From positions 1-64,000 of the forward strand of contig CAUYLG010018025.1 in NCBI GenBank assembly GCA_963573385.1: a stretch of 64,000 nucleotides of DNA, given 5' to 3'. Source of the DNA: Cacajao melanocephalus. Its lineage: Eukaryota > Chordata > Mammalia > Primates > Pitheciidae. A program made the position numbers and the translations under genes. A model generated the notes under the pieces. The model was given only the letters and a program-made list of their open reading frames with translations, did no database searches and was not told where the DNA came from. Every line of letters starts with the position of its first letter. The first letter of the stretch is position 1. Of the stretch, positions 49,900 through 61,330 are shown one piece after another.

Positions 49900-49995
49900 C
49901 ATGTTTACCCTTGTGTCCCCAGCACCTAGCACAGCATCTGCCCCACACCCAGCTCCTGGTTAGTTAATAGCTTAGTTAATAGCTGACTGAGTAAA
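49900..49995 (+). mobile_element. L2 3' end fragment, sense
   Basis: cccttgtgtccccagcacctagcacagcatctg is the usual L2 3' wording, followed by a degraded end. Confidence 0.48.
49960..49983. repeat. Perfect 12-bp tandem duplication
   Basis: ttagttaatagc occurs twice back to back (49960-49971, 49972-49983). Confidence 0.95.
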
Positions 49996-50529
49996 CAAAT
50001 GGACAAACAGCTAGTAGTGTGTGCAAGAAGAGGGGGCCTTTGGAGGTGGTGTAAGGAGTGTGTGGAAGTCCTTGCCTAAATGACAGGCATAGGGAAGTGA
50101 GAGAGGACTGCAGGAGAGCGCTTTGCAGGAAACAGAGGGGTCCCAGGCAGATGTAGGGCTGAGGGGCTGTCCCCCACCCCCCTCGCCTCCACATATACCT
50201 GTTTGAGGAATGATGAAAGAACTGGTAAAGGGAGCAGTGAAGAAGTAGGTAATGATCTCAATTTCACAGCTGGGTGGGTTGGGATCATGCTGAGGGAGTT
50301 AGTTTCTGGGACAGCAAAGAAGCTTCGACTTTTCTCTGTCTTCCTATCTGGTTCATCCAGTCAGGTGCCAAGATGAGTCCAGCGGGGGAATCCAGGCTCC
50401 AGTGCCCCCCTGTAGACTCCTTCACTGCATGCAACTTCTGCCTTCTCAGATGTGGTCTGGCTCCGGATCCATGCCTCTGCTCCCCAATATGGCCTCTTTT
50501 AAAGATACATGCAATGTTAATAATGATAG
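49996..50529. other. Unassigned sequence
   Basis: No named repeat or exon recognised. Confidence 0.45.
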
Positions 50530-50740
50530 CCACCATTTATTAAGTTCTTCCTGAGTGCTATACACAGGTCCCTCATTTAGTCTTAATGTCAACCTCGAAA
50601 GGTGAGCACTATTTTTCCCACTTCACAGATGTGGAAACTGGGTTCAGAAAGGTTAATTTGCCCAAGATTTTATAGCTAGTAAGCAATAGAGCCAGGATTC
50701 TAGCCAGCTATGTCCAATTCCAAATTTCCTACTCCAAATT
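50530..50740 (-). mobile_element. MIR SINE, antisense
   Basis: ccatttattaagttcttcctgagtgctatac, cttcacagatgtggaaactggg, aggttaatttgcccaag and tagctagtaagcaatagagccaggattc are reverse-complement MIR in order. Confidence 0.67.
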
Positions 50741-51701
50741 ATTTTGTTATATTGATTCTCAGAATAAACAAATCACTATGCATCACATAAAGTAGCTGGG
50801 GAGAGGGAAGGGACACTTGACCCACAGGGCATTAGGCATGGTGTAATCTGCATGCATGAACTCATGTGCCTTGGGTTCTACCTTGAAACATCTGGTCATA
50901 AAAGCACCATCAGATACTGCCTACTGTTTCCTTAGGAGTTGAGCTGATTCTACTTCTCTCAAGGCAGAATACCCTGTCCAGCTGGGCATAGGAAAGCAGA
51001 TGGACATTCTTCTTCCAGAGCTGAGATATCGGATTTTATCAAATAGAGCTTCTACTATTCTTCCCCTAAAGATAGGCAAAACGACTGTTGTGTAGAATGG
51101 AACTGAAAGTCTAGGTGCATCCCCAAGTGTTGAAAAGGGTACCAAGTTCCAAGACTAGATCCACAAACACCTCCAAAAAAAGAATCCGGCATGTGGCCAG
51201 TCTGGCCTCTTTTATCCCAGGGGTCAGAGGCCCCCAAGAGCCCCTCCTCTGAACCCTGGCTCCTTTCTCAATCCCTGTGAGGCAAGTGCATCCAATCAGT
51301 TCCCACAGACCTCCTGGACCGATTCCTGCTGCCCTTTGTGTAGCCCACTTTGTTCGGCAAAAGGGCAGTTGTGGTTCTTAACCCTGTACCTTGCCTGGGA
51401 TCCTGCCCAGCACTTTCCACTGAGGCCTGCAGTTTTCTTTTAGTTGTGGTCACTTTCCATTCCTTGGGACACCTTTGCTGTATCTCCAGGAAAGCTCCGT
51501 GGATTATAATGATCTCTCTGATTTATCCATCCTGGAGTGTAGACCCCACTTGGAGACACTAGGATGGGCCCTTGCCTTCTGGAATCTGGAATCAAATGAA
51601 TAAGCTTAGAATCCTAAGAAAACCTGAGCCTGGGGTATGCTACCTGTCAGTGTGATTTAGACTGCATGTTTCAGAAAAATCTGACTAGTCATGACTTAAG
51701 C
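50741..51701. other. Unassigned sequence, no gene seen
   Basis: No named repeat. Short frames on both strands have no recognised product. Confidence 0.45.
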
Positions 51702-51832
51702 CAGTGCTTTTCAAACTGTAACATATATTGGAATCACCTGGAGGATCTTTTTGAAATGCAGTTTCTGATTCAGTACGTCTGGAGTGAAGCCTGAGATTGC
51801 ATTTCTGGCAAGTTCCCAGGTGATGCTCATGC
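51702..51832 (+). mobile_element. MER5A-like hAT-Charlie element
   Basis: cagtgcttttcaaactgtaac, ggaatcacctggaggatc, tttctgattcagtacgtctgg, gcatttctggcaagttcccaggtgatgctcatgc. This is the MER5A consensus almost word for word, with the far terminal repeat lost. Confidence 0.78.
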
Positions 51833-51984
51833 CTTAAAAAACAAGGCATTAATGCTTTAAACATCAAGGATATACATATATATTGCTTATTTATAAGAAA
51901 TCTAGAGAAAGCTGACCCCAGGATTGCCTCAGCACTCACCGATGTCTCTATAAGCTTTGTTCATTTTCTGCTCTGTTATCATCA

Positions 51985-52290
51985 TCATCATAGGATGGCT
52001 ACCAAAGCTCCAAGCATCATGTCCTCACGTAGCAGTGTCTCAACCAAGAAGGAAAAGTGCAGGGGCAAAAAAATGATTTTCCCCTTTCTCTCTTATAATC
52101 AGATAGTAAAATCTTTCTCAGAATCCCTCCAGACTTTCACTTACATCTAGGCCAGAACGGGGTCCCACTGCCCATCCCTGGACCAGTCACTATCAACAGG
52201 GGTCAGATTGCCATGACTGGCTTAAACCAGTTAGGTTTCACTCCTCCTTGGGGCTGGGAACATCTTCACCTGAACAAAAATCAGAGTCAT
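51985..52290 (+). mobile_element. Old mammalian interspersed repeat, family not assigned
   Basis: ccaaagctccaagcatcatg, cccatccctggaccagtcact and a repeated ggtcagattgccatgactggctt-type block match the middle of the dispersed repeat also seen at 32440-32935. Confidence 0.4.
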
Positions 52291-52899
52291 CTTAGCAATA
52301 AAGAAGAATGGCTAACATGTAGGCAGCCAACAGTGGCTTCCCAGATGTGAAGAAGCCATCTTCAACCACACAGCCAAGCCCCTAAACCACTTTGCCCTTC
52401 CCTCCAGAGAAGCCTTCAGGCAAAAGGAGAGAGAGGAGGACAGGCCAGCAAAAATTCAAGATGAAAAAATGTAAGGTTTTAGGGAGCAGAGTGGGCCACA
52501 TGGGATCAGGCACATAACAATATTTCATAGACAGTAAAATGCCCCAGGAATGTAAGCAGTTGTGGTGGCAGCAATTAGTATCACTTCTAGTCCCGTGGAA
52601 TGTGGAAAACAATGGAAGCAGAAAGAATGTCCTCCCCACAGCCTGTTCCCCCAGCCGGATGACCTCGGTGACTCTGGTGGGAATTTTCGCTGCTTCTGAT
52701 TCTCTCCCTCTTTGTTGATTGTAACTGCCCAGGCATCAGCTGATGCTGCTGGCAGGGCTGGATGGGCTGGCATGAGGCTTCTGCCAGAGGAGAAAGAAGC
52801 ATTTGTTGTGGAGGAAGGATTCTTGTTCCCCAGTGGTGAGAAGTCAAAGAGCCAGAGGCCGAGGGTACACTGAGGGCACCATGTCCTTTGCCAAAGGGC
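52291..52899. other. Unassigned sequence, no gene seen
   Basis: Three overlapping minus frames (up to 130 codons, 52382-52917) lie here without recognised domains. Confidence 0.45.
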
Positions 52900-53520
52900 A
52901 GGGCCCTTTAAGCACAACCACTGCTGCCCAGGACTTCACACATGCTGTTCCTTTCTTCAGAGACCCTCTTCCCACTATGCTCCTCATGTCTGGCGTCTGG
53001 CTCCTTCCCAGCTTCAATAGACATTGAGCCTCCCTAATCCAAAAATCCAAAATCCTAAGTGCTCCCAAAGTCTGAAACTTTTTGAGCTCCGACATGTTAC
53101 CTAAAGGAAATGCACATTTGGAGCATTTTGTATTTCAGACTTTCAGATTTGGAATATTCAACTGGGAATTAGATAATGCAAATATTCTAAAATCTGAAAT
53201 CTGAAGCACTTCTGCTCCCAAGCATTTCAGATAAGGGATACTCAACTTGTATCCCCTCTGTAGAGAGGTTTTCCTTGGCCTCGAAATCAAAAGCAGCCCC
53301 TCCCTTTTCCTCCTTCCCCACCCCTGCTCTCTGACAGTGGCTAATTTTTCTTCCTCAGCCTATTTACTACAATTCATAGTTATTTGCTGGTTTATTGTCA
53401 ATTAATCTGAAAATAAAAAGCAGCGACCATTTTCATCATGATACCACCTCCTCAGCCCAGGGTATGGCACATAGTATTCACACAGAAAACATTTGTTCAA
53501 TGAATGACTGATTGCATTCA
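52900..53520 (+). mobile_element. L2 3' part, sense, interrupted by a Tigger-like MITE
   Basis: ggacttcacacatgctgttcctttcttcagagaccctcttccc lies left of the MITE. Right of it are gaggttttccttggcctc and finally agggtatggcacatagtattc...aacatttgttcaatgaatgac, the L2 end. Together they make one L2 cut in two. Confidence 0.55.
53020..53249. mobile_element. Tigger-like (TcMar) MITE, ~230 bp, near palindromic
   Basis: Left end cattgagcctccctaatcc and right end agataagggatactcaact are the two sides of a known palindromic Tigger-type MITE, with gcacatttggagcattttg in the middle. TA dinucleotides flank it (53018-53019, 53250-53251), as expected for TcMar insertion. Confidence 0.77.
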
Positions 53521-53702
53521 AAGCTGTTCTCCATCTCCAGAGTGAGAGAGCCAGAGTAAACGTTTAAATGAGGCAAAAGAAATTTAGTATAGCTTCAAGG
53601 GACGAACTTTCCAACCATGGTGCTAGACAACCTCTAGAAGGGAAGGGCAAAGCTCTGTGACCACACATATATCTGTCATTCTGGATGAGGTGAGGAGGAG
53701 GC

Positions 53703-54462
53703 TGTAATGGTTGATTTCAGGTGTCAACTTGACTGGATAGAGGGATACCCAGGTAGCTGGAAAAGCATGATTTCTGGATGCGTCTGTACAGGTGTCTCTG
53801 GGAAGGACTGGCATTTGATCAGTGGACTAAGGAAGATCTGTCCTCACCCTATGTGGGTAGGCACCATTGAATCCACAGAGGCCTGGGTAGAAAAAAGAAC
53901 AGAGGAGAGGCAAACTCTCTCCCACTTCTGGAGCTGACACCCTTCTCCTGCCCTTGGATATGAAAACTCCAGCTTTTCTGGATTTGGAACTCCAGGACTT
54001 ATGTTAACAGCCCCTTGGGTTCTCAGGCTGAGTTACACCATCAGTTTCTCTAGCTTGCCGTCTATGTGGGACTTCTCAGCCTCCATAATCACATAAGCCG
54101 TTTTCCCTAGTAAGTCCCCTTTCATGTCCTCTATGTATCTATGTATCTATTGGTGTATCTATCCATCCATTCATCTAGCTAGCTAGCTAGCTAACTAGCT
54201 AATCTCTCTCTCTCTCCATCCATCCACATCTATGTATCTATCTATCTAATCCAGTCTCTCTCTCCATCTATATCTATGTATCTGCCTGTCTATCTAATCT
54301 CTCTCTCTCTCTTGCTCTCTATCTATCTCTCTATCTAATCTATGTCTCTCCATCCATCCATATCTATTGATTGTCTATCTATCTATCTATCTATCTGGCC
54401 ATCTATCTAGCCATCCATCCATCCTATTGGTTCTGTCTCTCTGCAGAGCCCTGACTAGTATA
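53703..54462 (+). mobile_element. Solo LTR (ERVL-type spacing) with internal tetranucleotide expansion
   Basis: Begins tgtaatggttgatttcaggtgtcaacttgactgg and ends tctctgcagagccctgactagtata, both typical of one dispersed LTR-like family that I cannot name surely. Perfect 5-bp target duplications gaggc flank it (53698-53702, 54463-54467), and 5 bp fits ERVL/MaLR. AT-rich sequence near the 3' end has grown into a ~300-bp tetranucleotide array. Confidence 0.75.
54130..54425. repeat. Compound (CTAT)n / (CTCT)n / (CATC)n microsatellite
   Basis: About 300 bases of imperfect tcta, ctat, gtat, tagc, tctc and catc units, including a tagctagctagctagc stretch. It sits within the LTR at 53703-54462. Length polymorphism is likely. 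Confidence 0.95.
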
Positions 54463-55144
54463 GAGGCCCACTCCACTTCATGGTTAGACAGCTTCCAGAA
54501 GGTGCCACTGACCTAAGGAAGACATATGATGCAGGTGTCACCCCCACCAGCACCCCCATCTTGAACAGCAGTAATAAATTACCTCATTGTTAGTTCCTCT
54601 GATCACTGATGTTCCAGCTTCTGATTCCAGAAACCCCATCAGTTTTGGATGAGTGGGAGGGTTGAGTGGGATCAGGGCTAGGATTCTGGCTCTAGGTCCT
54701 GGTCCACTGGGCCATGTGATGAGTGGGAAATTGGCTGGAATGCCAAAACCATGAACCAGAGCAGTGAAGTCATTCCCCAGCAAAATGGAAGCTTGATGAC
54801 AGGGCGGAGCAGAGAGAAACACCAATCACTCACACCTGGCTTAAAGTTTTCACTTAGCTGTCCTGATGGTAACTTGAAAGAGCTCCTGGTACATCCTGCC
54901 TGGTCCAGAGCAACAGTAATAACCACCCAGGCCAGTGAACCCACAGGAGCTAAATCAAGCAGCAAGTCTTAGAGGAACACAATCAGTTCACCCCAACCCC
55001 TTTCCTGCTTATCTTCACTGGTGTGCAGAGAAATTCAACCAGAAGCTTCATGTGATTCCACCATTGCATTATGATATTAGCCTGTGCCAATAAGCACTGC
55101 AGAAAATAAGAGCTAAAGGAAGCTGAAAGTAAAAGCACAGTGTG

Positions 55145-55146
<2 letters not shown>
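54463..55146. other. Unassigned sequence
   Basis: No named repeat or exon. Two overlapping 95-codon minus frames show no domain. Confidence 0.45.

Positions 55147-55191
<45 letters not shown>
55147..55191. repeat. (TG)22 microsatellite
   Basis: Uninterrupted TG repeat of ~45 bases. Likely polymorphic and Z-DNA-prone. Confidence 0.95.
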
Positions 55192-55192
<1 letters not shown>

Positions 55193-55299
55193 GGGGTATA
55201 GGCGGGCAGCCTACACAGAGGTAAGTTGAAGATACAGACAGAAAGGAGGACTTGTGTCAGGCAGTTGGGTATACAATGGTGGGCTACTTTTGGAGAGCA

Positions 55300-55660
55300 C
55301 TGTATTCACTCACTTACCCATTCATTTATTTGTCATTCATTCCATGTGTTCTAAGCACACACTTTTCCCCAGGCACTGTGCTAATCATTGGGTTTGAACA
55401 ATGAACACAGTCCCTGCCCTTGTGGAGTTTGTAGTCTATAGGGAGACTCGGAAATTAATCAAATATTCCCAGATTGAAACTGTGGTAAGTGCCATGATGA
55501 CACAAGAGTGTTTAACAGATGTTGGTCAGAGCAAGCTCTATCAAAGATGTGAGGACAGAACTGATTCTGCAGGAAGAGGAGGAGTATGGCAAAAAGTATT
55601 CTGTGCAGCAGGAACAATATGTGTGAATATTCTGAGGTAGGAAAGAGCAGAATGAAGGCA
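55300..55660 (-). mobile_element. L2 3' part, antisense
   Basis: cattcatttatttgtcattcattcc, aggcactgtgctaatcattgg, agtccctgcccttgtggagtttgtagtctatagg and later aggaacaatatgtgtgaatattctgagg match reversed L2 in order. It explains the 79-codon frame here. Confidence 0.57.
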
Positions 55661-56426
<766 letters not shown>

Positions 56427-56534
56427 CCCCCTGCTATTTTTTAAATAAACTTTTTAAAAATTGAAGTGTGACTTACAGAAAAGGATACAAATCCTAAGCA
56501 TTCAGTTATTTTTCACAAAGTTAGCACACTCTAA

Positions 56535-57014
56535 CATATGAACAATAAAAGACTCCTGGAATGTTCCTAGCAACATCATTTGTAACAGCCCTCAAACTGG
56601 GAGATAAACCACTGATCAGCAATAGAATGAATGAATAAAACATGGTACATTCATACGTGGAATACCATTCAGCAATAACAAATTAAAAAAAAAAAAACAC
56701 AGCTCCATGCAACAAAATGGATGAAACTTGAAAACATCATGCTGAGTGAAATAAGCCAGACTCAAAAGGACAAATACTGTGTGATTCCACTTACATGAAG
56801 TATCTAAAATAGACAAATTCATAGAGACAGAAAGTAGTTCCTATCCTTGGCAGAAAATAGGTTAGAGGGGCGGGGCAGAAAAGAAAGGGGAATTATTGTT
56901 TAGTGGGTATACAGCTCCTGCTTGGAGAGATGAGAATATTTTGGAAATAGATAATTGCAACATTCCTATAGTCATTTACCGTACATGTGCACTTTTATTT
57001 TATTTTATTTTATG
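56535..57014 (+). mobile_element. L1M-type 3' end fragment, sense, nested
   Basis: catggtacattcatacgtggaataccattcagcaataac, gatgaaacttgaaaacatcatgctgagtgaaataagccagac and tactgtgtgattccacttacatgaag are the sense end of L1 ORF2 and start of the 3' UTR. It ends at a (tttta)n tract. Its placement between two parts of the antisense L1 suggests a nested insertion. Confidence 0.72.
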
Positions 57015-57350
57015 ATTAGACACCAAGAACTGAAATTGCTGAATCATGATACTCATACATGTAACTACAGACAATTATGCCACAAAGTTTCCTAAATTGT
57101 TTGTACCAATTTATACTCATATAAGTATATGAGATTATTCCTTATCTATGCCAAGCCAACACTTGATGTCCATTTTTTTAAATGAATTTAGTTAATCTTG
57201 TATGTATAGCGATATTATACCATGGTTTTGATTTATGTATCCCTGATGACCAATTAGTTGAGCACATTTTTCTGTGTTTATTGGCCATCTGGATACTCTT
57301 TCATGAAGTGCATTTCCAAGTTTTTACATTGAAGAAGAATAAGAATGGTG

Positions 57351-57492
57351 TCTGTCTCTTTCTTCCTTCCTTCTTTTAGTTCTTCCTTTCCACATCTTTC
57401 CCTCCCTCCCTCCATCCCTTCCTTCCTCCTTTCACTTGTCCTTCATCTCACTCTTCCTTTCTTCTCTCCTTCCATCCATTCTTTCATTCTTT
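57351..57492. repeat. Pyrimidine-rich (CCTT)n-like tract
   Basis: About 140 bases almost wholly C/T (ttcc, ctcc, ttcatt units) inside the antisense L1. Possible H-DNA former. Confidence 0.85.
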
Positions 57493-59720
57493 GGTTTTGG
57501 GATGTTTTAAAAATATTCTGGAAAAGGATTCTTGTCTTATGTAAGCGTACGCATATAGAGAAGTACTTAGTATGAATAATATGCTATTTATTTTAACATT
57601 TTTCTTTATGGTTTATTTTAACCTTTCTCTTTATGGTTAGTTTCTTTTGTGTGTCTCAAGAAATCATCTATATTGGGGTCATGAAGACGATCTTCTATGT
57701 TACTCTCTAAATGCTTTATTGTTTTACATTTCATCTGGAGTCTGTTATCCCTCGTGGGTAGGTTTTTGCCACTAGTGAGAGATGTAAGTCAAGATTCACT
57801 TACCATATACATATTCAATTGATCGAATACCCTTTATTGAAAAGAATATCTTTTACTCTCTGCACAACAGTGTATTTTTGCCATAGATCTGAGAACAATA
57901 TATGTTTAGGTCTGTTTCTAGACTCTACATTCAACTTGGTTATCATACCACTAATAACATGTTCCTTTAATTGCTTTTATAATAAATTTTGATATCTAAT
58001 ATTTTTCTTCTTCTTCAAGATTGTGTGATATTCTTCAAGATTGTCTTAGCTATTCTTGAATCTTTGCATTTTCATGTAAATTTAAGAATCAGCCTGTCGA
58101 TCTTCACATAAGAAATGTGCTGGCATTTTGGTTGGAAGCACACTAAGCTTCTAGGGCAATTCAAGGAAAATTGACAAACTTATGCAATTGAGTCTTCCAG
58201 TAAGAGAACATCATGACATATGCCTACATTACTTAGTTTTTCTTTTTTTTCCTCGGTAATGTTTTACAGTTTTCTTTATATTTGTCTCACTTATTTCAAG
58301 TTATTGGATAGCTTTAATACCATTGTAATGGCATCTTTCTTGAATTTCATTTCCTAACTGCTTTCTCCTGTTAAATAGAAATGCCAAGACCTTGCTAAAA
58401 TTACTTATCAATTCTGATAACTTATTTGCATATACTTTTGGATAGTGTGCGTAGCAATCATGTCATTTGTAAATAATGACGGTTTTCTTTCTTTTCAATC
58501 CATATCCTTTGTATTTTTTCATGGTATTATTGCACCTGCTAGTATATCTAACACAATGCTGAAGAGAAACTGATAGCAGACATTCTTGTCTTGTTACTAA
58601 TCTCAGGAGGAAGCTTTCAATATTTCACCATTAAGTTGAATTTTGGAAGAGAGACTTTACCAGAAAAGAAAGTTCTCTTCCATTCCTAGATTTCTAAGAG
58701 CTTAATTTTTAAAATCATGAACAGTTGTGAAATTTGTCAAATGCTTTTTAAACATAAATTGAGATGATTATATAATATATCCCCTTTATTATATGAACAT
58801 AATAGTTATGTTGTTCAATTGTCTAATATTAAAATATTCTTGAATTTCCAGAATAAACCCTGCATGACCATGATTTATTATTCTTTATATAAATATATTT
58901 CTGAATTGAGTTTTTTCATCTTTTCTTTGTTAGAGCTGCATCTATCTACATGAGAGATGCTAATCTGTAATTTTCTTTTCTTGTAATATCCTTGTCAAAT
59001 CTGACATCAAAGTGATACTGGACTCATTAAATGGTTGAGATATGTCTCTTTTTTTATTTTCTGAAAGAGTTTATTTAAGATTGGCAGGGTTTGTTTTTCT
59101 AAAATTTTGAAATAATTTACCAGTGAAGTCATTTGGGTCCAGAGTTTTGTTTGCAGAAAGTTTAAAAGAATTAATTTTTTAAACAGTATGTAACAATTCT
59201 TATTTTTTATTTTTTAATGTCAGTTTTGGTAAATTATGCTTTTTTCTAGTAATTTGTTCATTTCATCTAGATTTTTAAATTTTTTAGTTAAAGTCATTCA
59301 TAACCTCATCTTACTGTTTGTGTAATATCTATAAGGTTTGTAGTGATTACTCTTTTTTTATTTCTGATGTAGGTTATTTGTTTCTCCTACTTTCCTGATC
59401 AGTCCAGCTAGAGCTTTATAAATTTAATTAGGCTTTTCAAAGACCCAATGTTTGGCTTTATTTATTTTTATTGTATATTTGTTTTTTATTTATTTATTTC
59501 TGCTTTTTATTTTCTTCCTTTAACTTTTTTTTAGATTAATTATTGTTCTTTTTTGAGGTTTCTGAAAGGGATATTTAGGTAATAGACATTCAGCTTTCCT
59601 TTTCTACTGCATGCATTTAATACTATAAATTTATCTCTTCAGGTTTCTAACCGTTAATGTCCTGGCTGCCTCGAATGGTCTCTTAAACTTCCATAGGCAT
59701 TTTATAATTTTATCCAGGTT

Positions 59721-60000
59721 TATACTTCTTACTGGGAGTGTTAGCCTAATACATAATAATCTATCAGAACCAAAAGCATCAGGATATTATAGATTTTTAA
59801 AGATGTGATTATAATGGGAGGGAACTGAAATGTTTTAAGTAGTGGATGTTGTATACTGTTTTTAACTTAGTAGGCTTTACTCTACAAAGTATGACCACTG
59901 GAGACTTTTAGCAAAATGATCACATCTGCATTTAAGGATGCTGATTATTAATATAATGAACAACAATGAACATTTACTGAGTAACTACTATGTTAAGAGG
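59721..60000. other. Unassigned AT-rich sequence
   Basis: Contains atgaccactggagacttttagcaaaatgatcacatctgc, which may be reversed L2, but this is too weak to call. Confidence 0.4.
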
Positions 60001-60262
60001 CAGGGTAGCAGAGCAATTAGGTATGACTAGGTAGAGTGGAATCAAACTGCCTGGGGTTTAACACTAGCTCTAATACTTACTAGCTATGTAACCTTGGACA
60101 AATCATTTGTTTTTTTGAGCTTTCTAATTTCAAATATCAAAATAATTTCTAATATTCAAATAAGAATAACAATAATAGCTACCTCATAAGGTGATTGTGG
60201 GAGAGTGAATGAGACAGCGTCTACCACATCTTGGACAATGCCTGGAACATAGTAATAATAGC
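60001..60262 (+). mobile_element. MIR SINE, sense
   Basis: ggtagcagagcaattaggtatgac, aaactgcctggggtttaacactagctc, tacttactagctatgtaaccttggacaaatca and gcctggaacatagtaataatagc match the MIR head to tail. Confidence 0.68.
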
Positions 60263-60289
60263 TAGCACTTACTGATTTCTTAATTATCA

Positions 60290-60420
60290 TTCACTGTATT
60301 CAAGAGAGAAAATGAGATTCAAAGAGGTAAAGTAACTTGTCCTATGCCACACAGCTTATACATGATAATGCTAGGATTTGAGTACAGGTCTAGATGTCTC
60401 TAAATCCAATGGCTTAGTGT
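60290..60420 (-). mobile_element. MIR SINE, antisense
   Basis: gagattcaaagaggtaaagtaacttgtcc, atgccacacagcttatacatgataatgctaggatttgag and gtctagatgtctc are the reversed MIR core and head. It sits directly after an opposite MIR. Confidence 0.67.
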
Positions 60421-60429
60421 GAATGAATG

Positions 60430-60920
60430 TGAGATGAGTTGGTGGAAGAGAAAATCTAGCAGGGTGACTTCTGCAATACTCCAAGAATAAAGCCACAGGG
60501 ACCTCAATTTGATAGTGACAGTGCAAAAAGGAAAGGAAGAAAAATATCTGAGAGAAATGACAAAGGATGCACGGGACTTGATGACTAATTTTGGGATAGG
60601 AGGATGGAGAAGGAGAGTGAGGAGTCAGAGCTGAATCATAGTGTTAAGCCTGAGTGACTAGAAGGTTGATGAAACAATAGACAGAAATAGGAGAACCAAG
60701 AAGGGGAGTTAGCTTTGGAGGGGAGGTGTTATGCTCAGTTTTAGACATTTAGAGATGAAGCCATCAGTTACAGATGCAAAATTGGAGCTCTCAATAGAGG
60801 GCAGGGCTGCAGAGATCATCCCTGGAGAGGAGGCAGTTAAGGCTTTAATAGTAGATGTGATCCCCAAATGAGAGAACGAAGGGACAGGAACGAGCCCCAA
60901 GGATTTAACTTTGGGACTGA
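60430..60920 (-). mobile_element. L2 LINE fragment, antisense
   Basis: agggacttgatgactaattttggg and tgctcagttttagacatttagagatgaag match reversed L2, followed by gagccccaaggatttaac. Diverged. Confidence 0.45.
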
Positions 60921-60944
60921 GCCAATGTTTATTTATAGATGTTC

Positions 60945-61330
60945 TAGAAGGGAATAAATAGACATGTAGATAAAGGAACTGGTGGATGCAATCTACTCAG
61001 ACTTTCAATAAGCCTTTTGGCAAGACGCCATTTCAAACACTATAAGAAATCAGGGCATGATGAGCACAGGAGGAAAGTGGTTTTGTCAGGAGCAAGGAAT
61101 GGGCTCAGAAAAAGAAAATGAAGGATAAGGATAAATGGATGGCCACTTCTCCAGGGAGATAAGCATAGAGGATCAATGCGAGGTCTTTGCTCAGGATCTT
61201 GATAAGGGCATTTCCAATAAAATCTCCATGTTTGCAGTTGACATTAAATTATTTCCAGAAGTAAAGTACCAAGCCAAAGATATTAGATTACAGGGAAACC
61301 TTAGAAATCTGTGTGGGTGGGCAAAACCCA
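60945..61330 (+). mobile_element. CR1/L3 LINE reverse-transcriptase remnant, sense
   Basis: Plus-strand translation contains a VFAQDLDKGISNKISMF-like block followed by AVDIKLFPEV, then LQGNLRNLCGWA. Order and spacing fit the CR1/L3 reverse transcriptase region (family pattern: F-DL--GI-----FADD-KL ... LQ-DL--L--WA). Catalytic FADD has decayed to FAVD. Upstream, LVDAIYSDFQ-AFWQD fits the earlier motif with a stop inside. Confidence 0.6.

Larger units (their letters stand above)
56443..59720 (-). mobile_element. Ancient L1 (L1M-type), antisense, split by a sense L1 fragment
   Basis: The left end (56443-56534, gaagtgtgacttacagaaaagg) is a reversed L1M 3' end. It resumes at ~57015 (ccaagaactgaaattgctgaatcatg, atccctgatgacc, ttattggccatctgg) and continues through reversed ORF2, for example atcatgtcatttgtaaataatgac (the YXDD region), acatcaaagtgatactggac, gtcatttgggtccagagttttg and cccaatgtttggctttatt. 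Highly diverged, with no open frame. Confidence 0.8.

Noticed and set aside
54130..54425. CRISPR-like regular repeats
   Set aside because: Units are 4-base microsatellite words with no spacers, in a primate genome.
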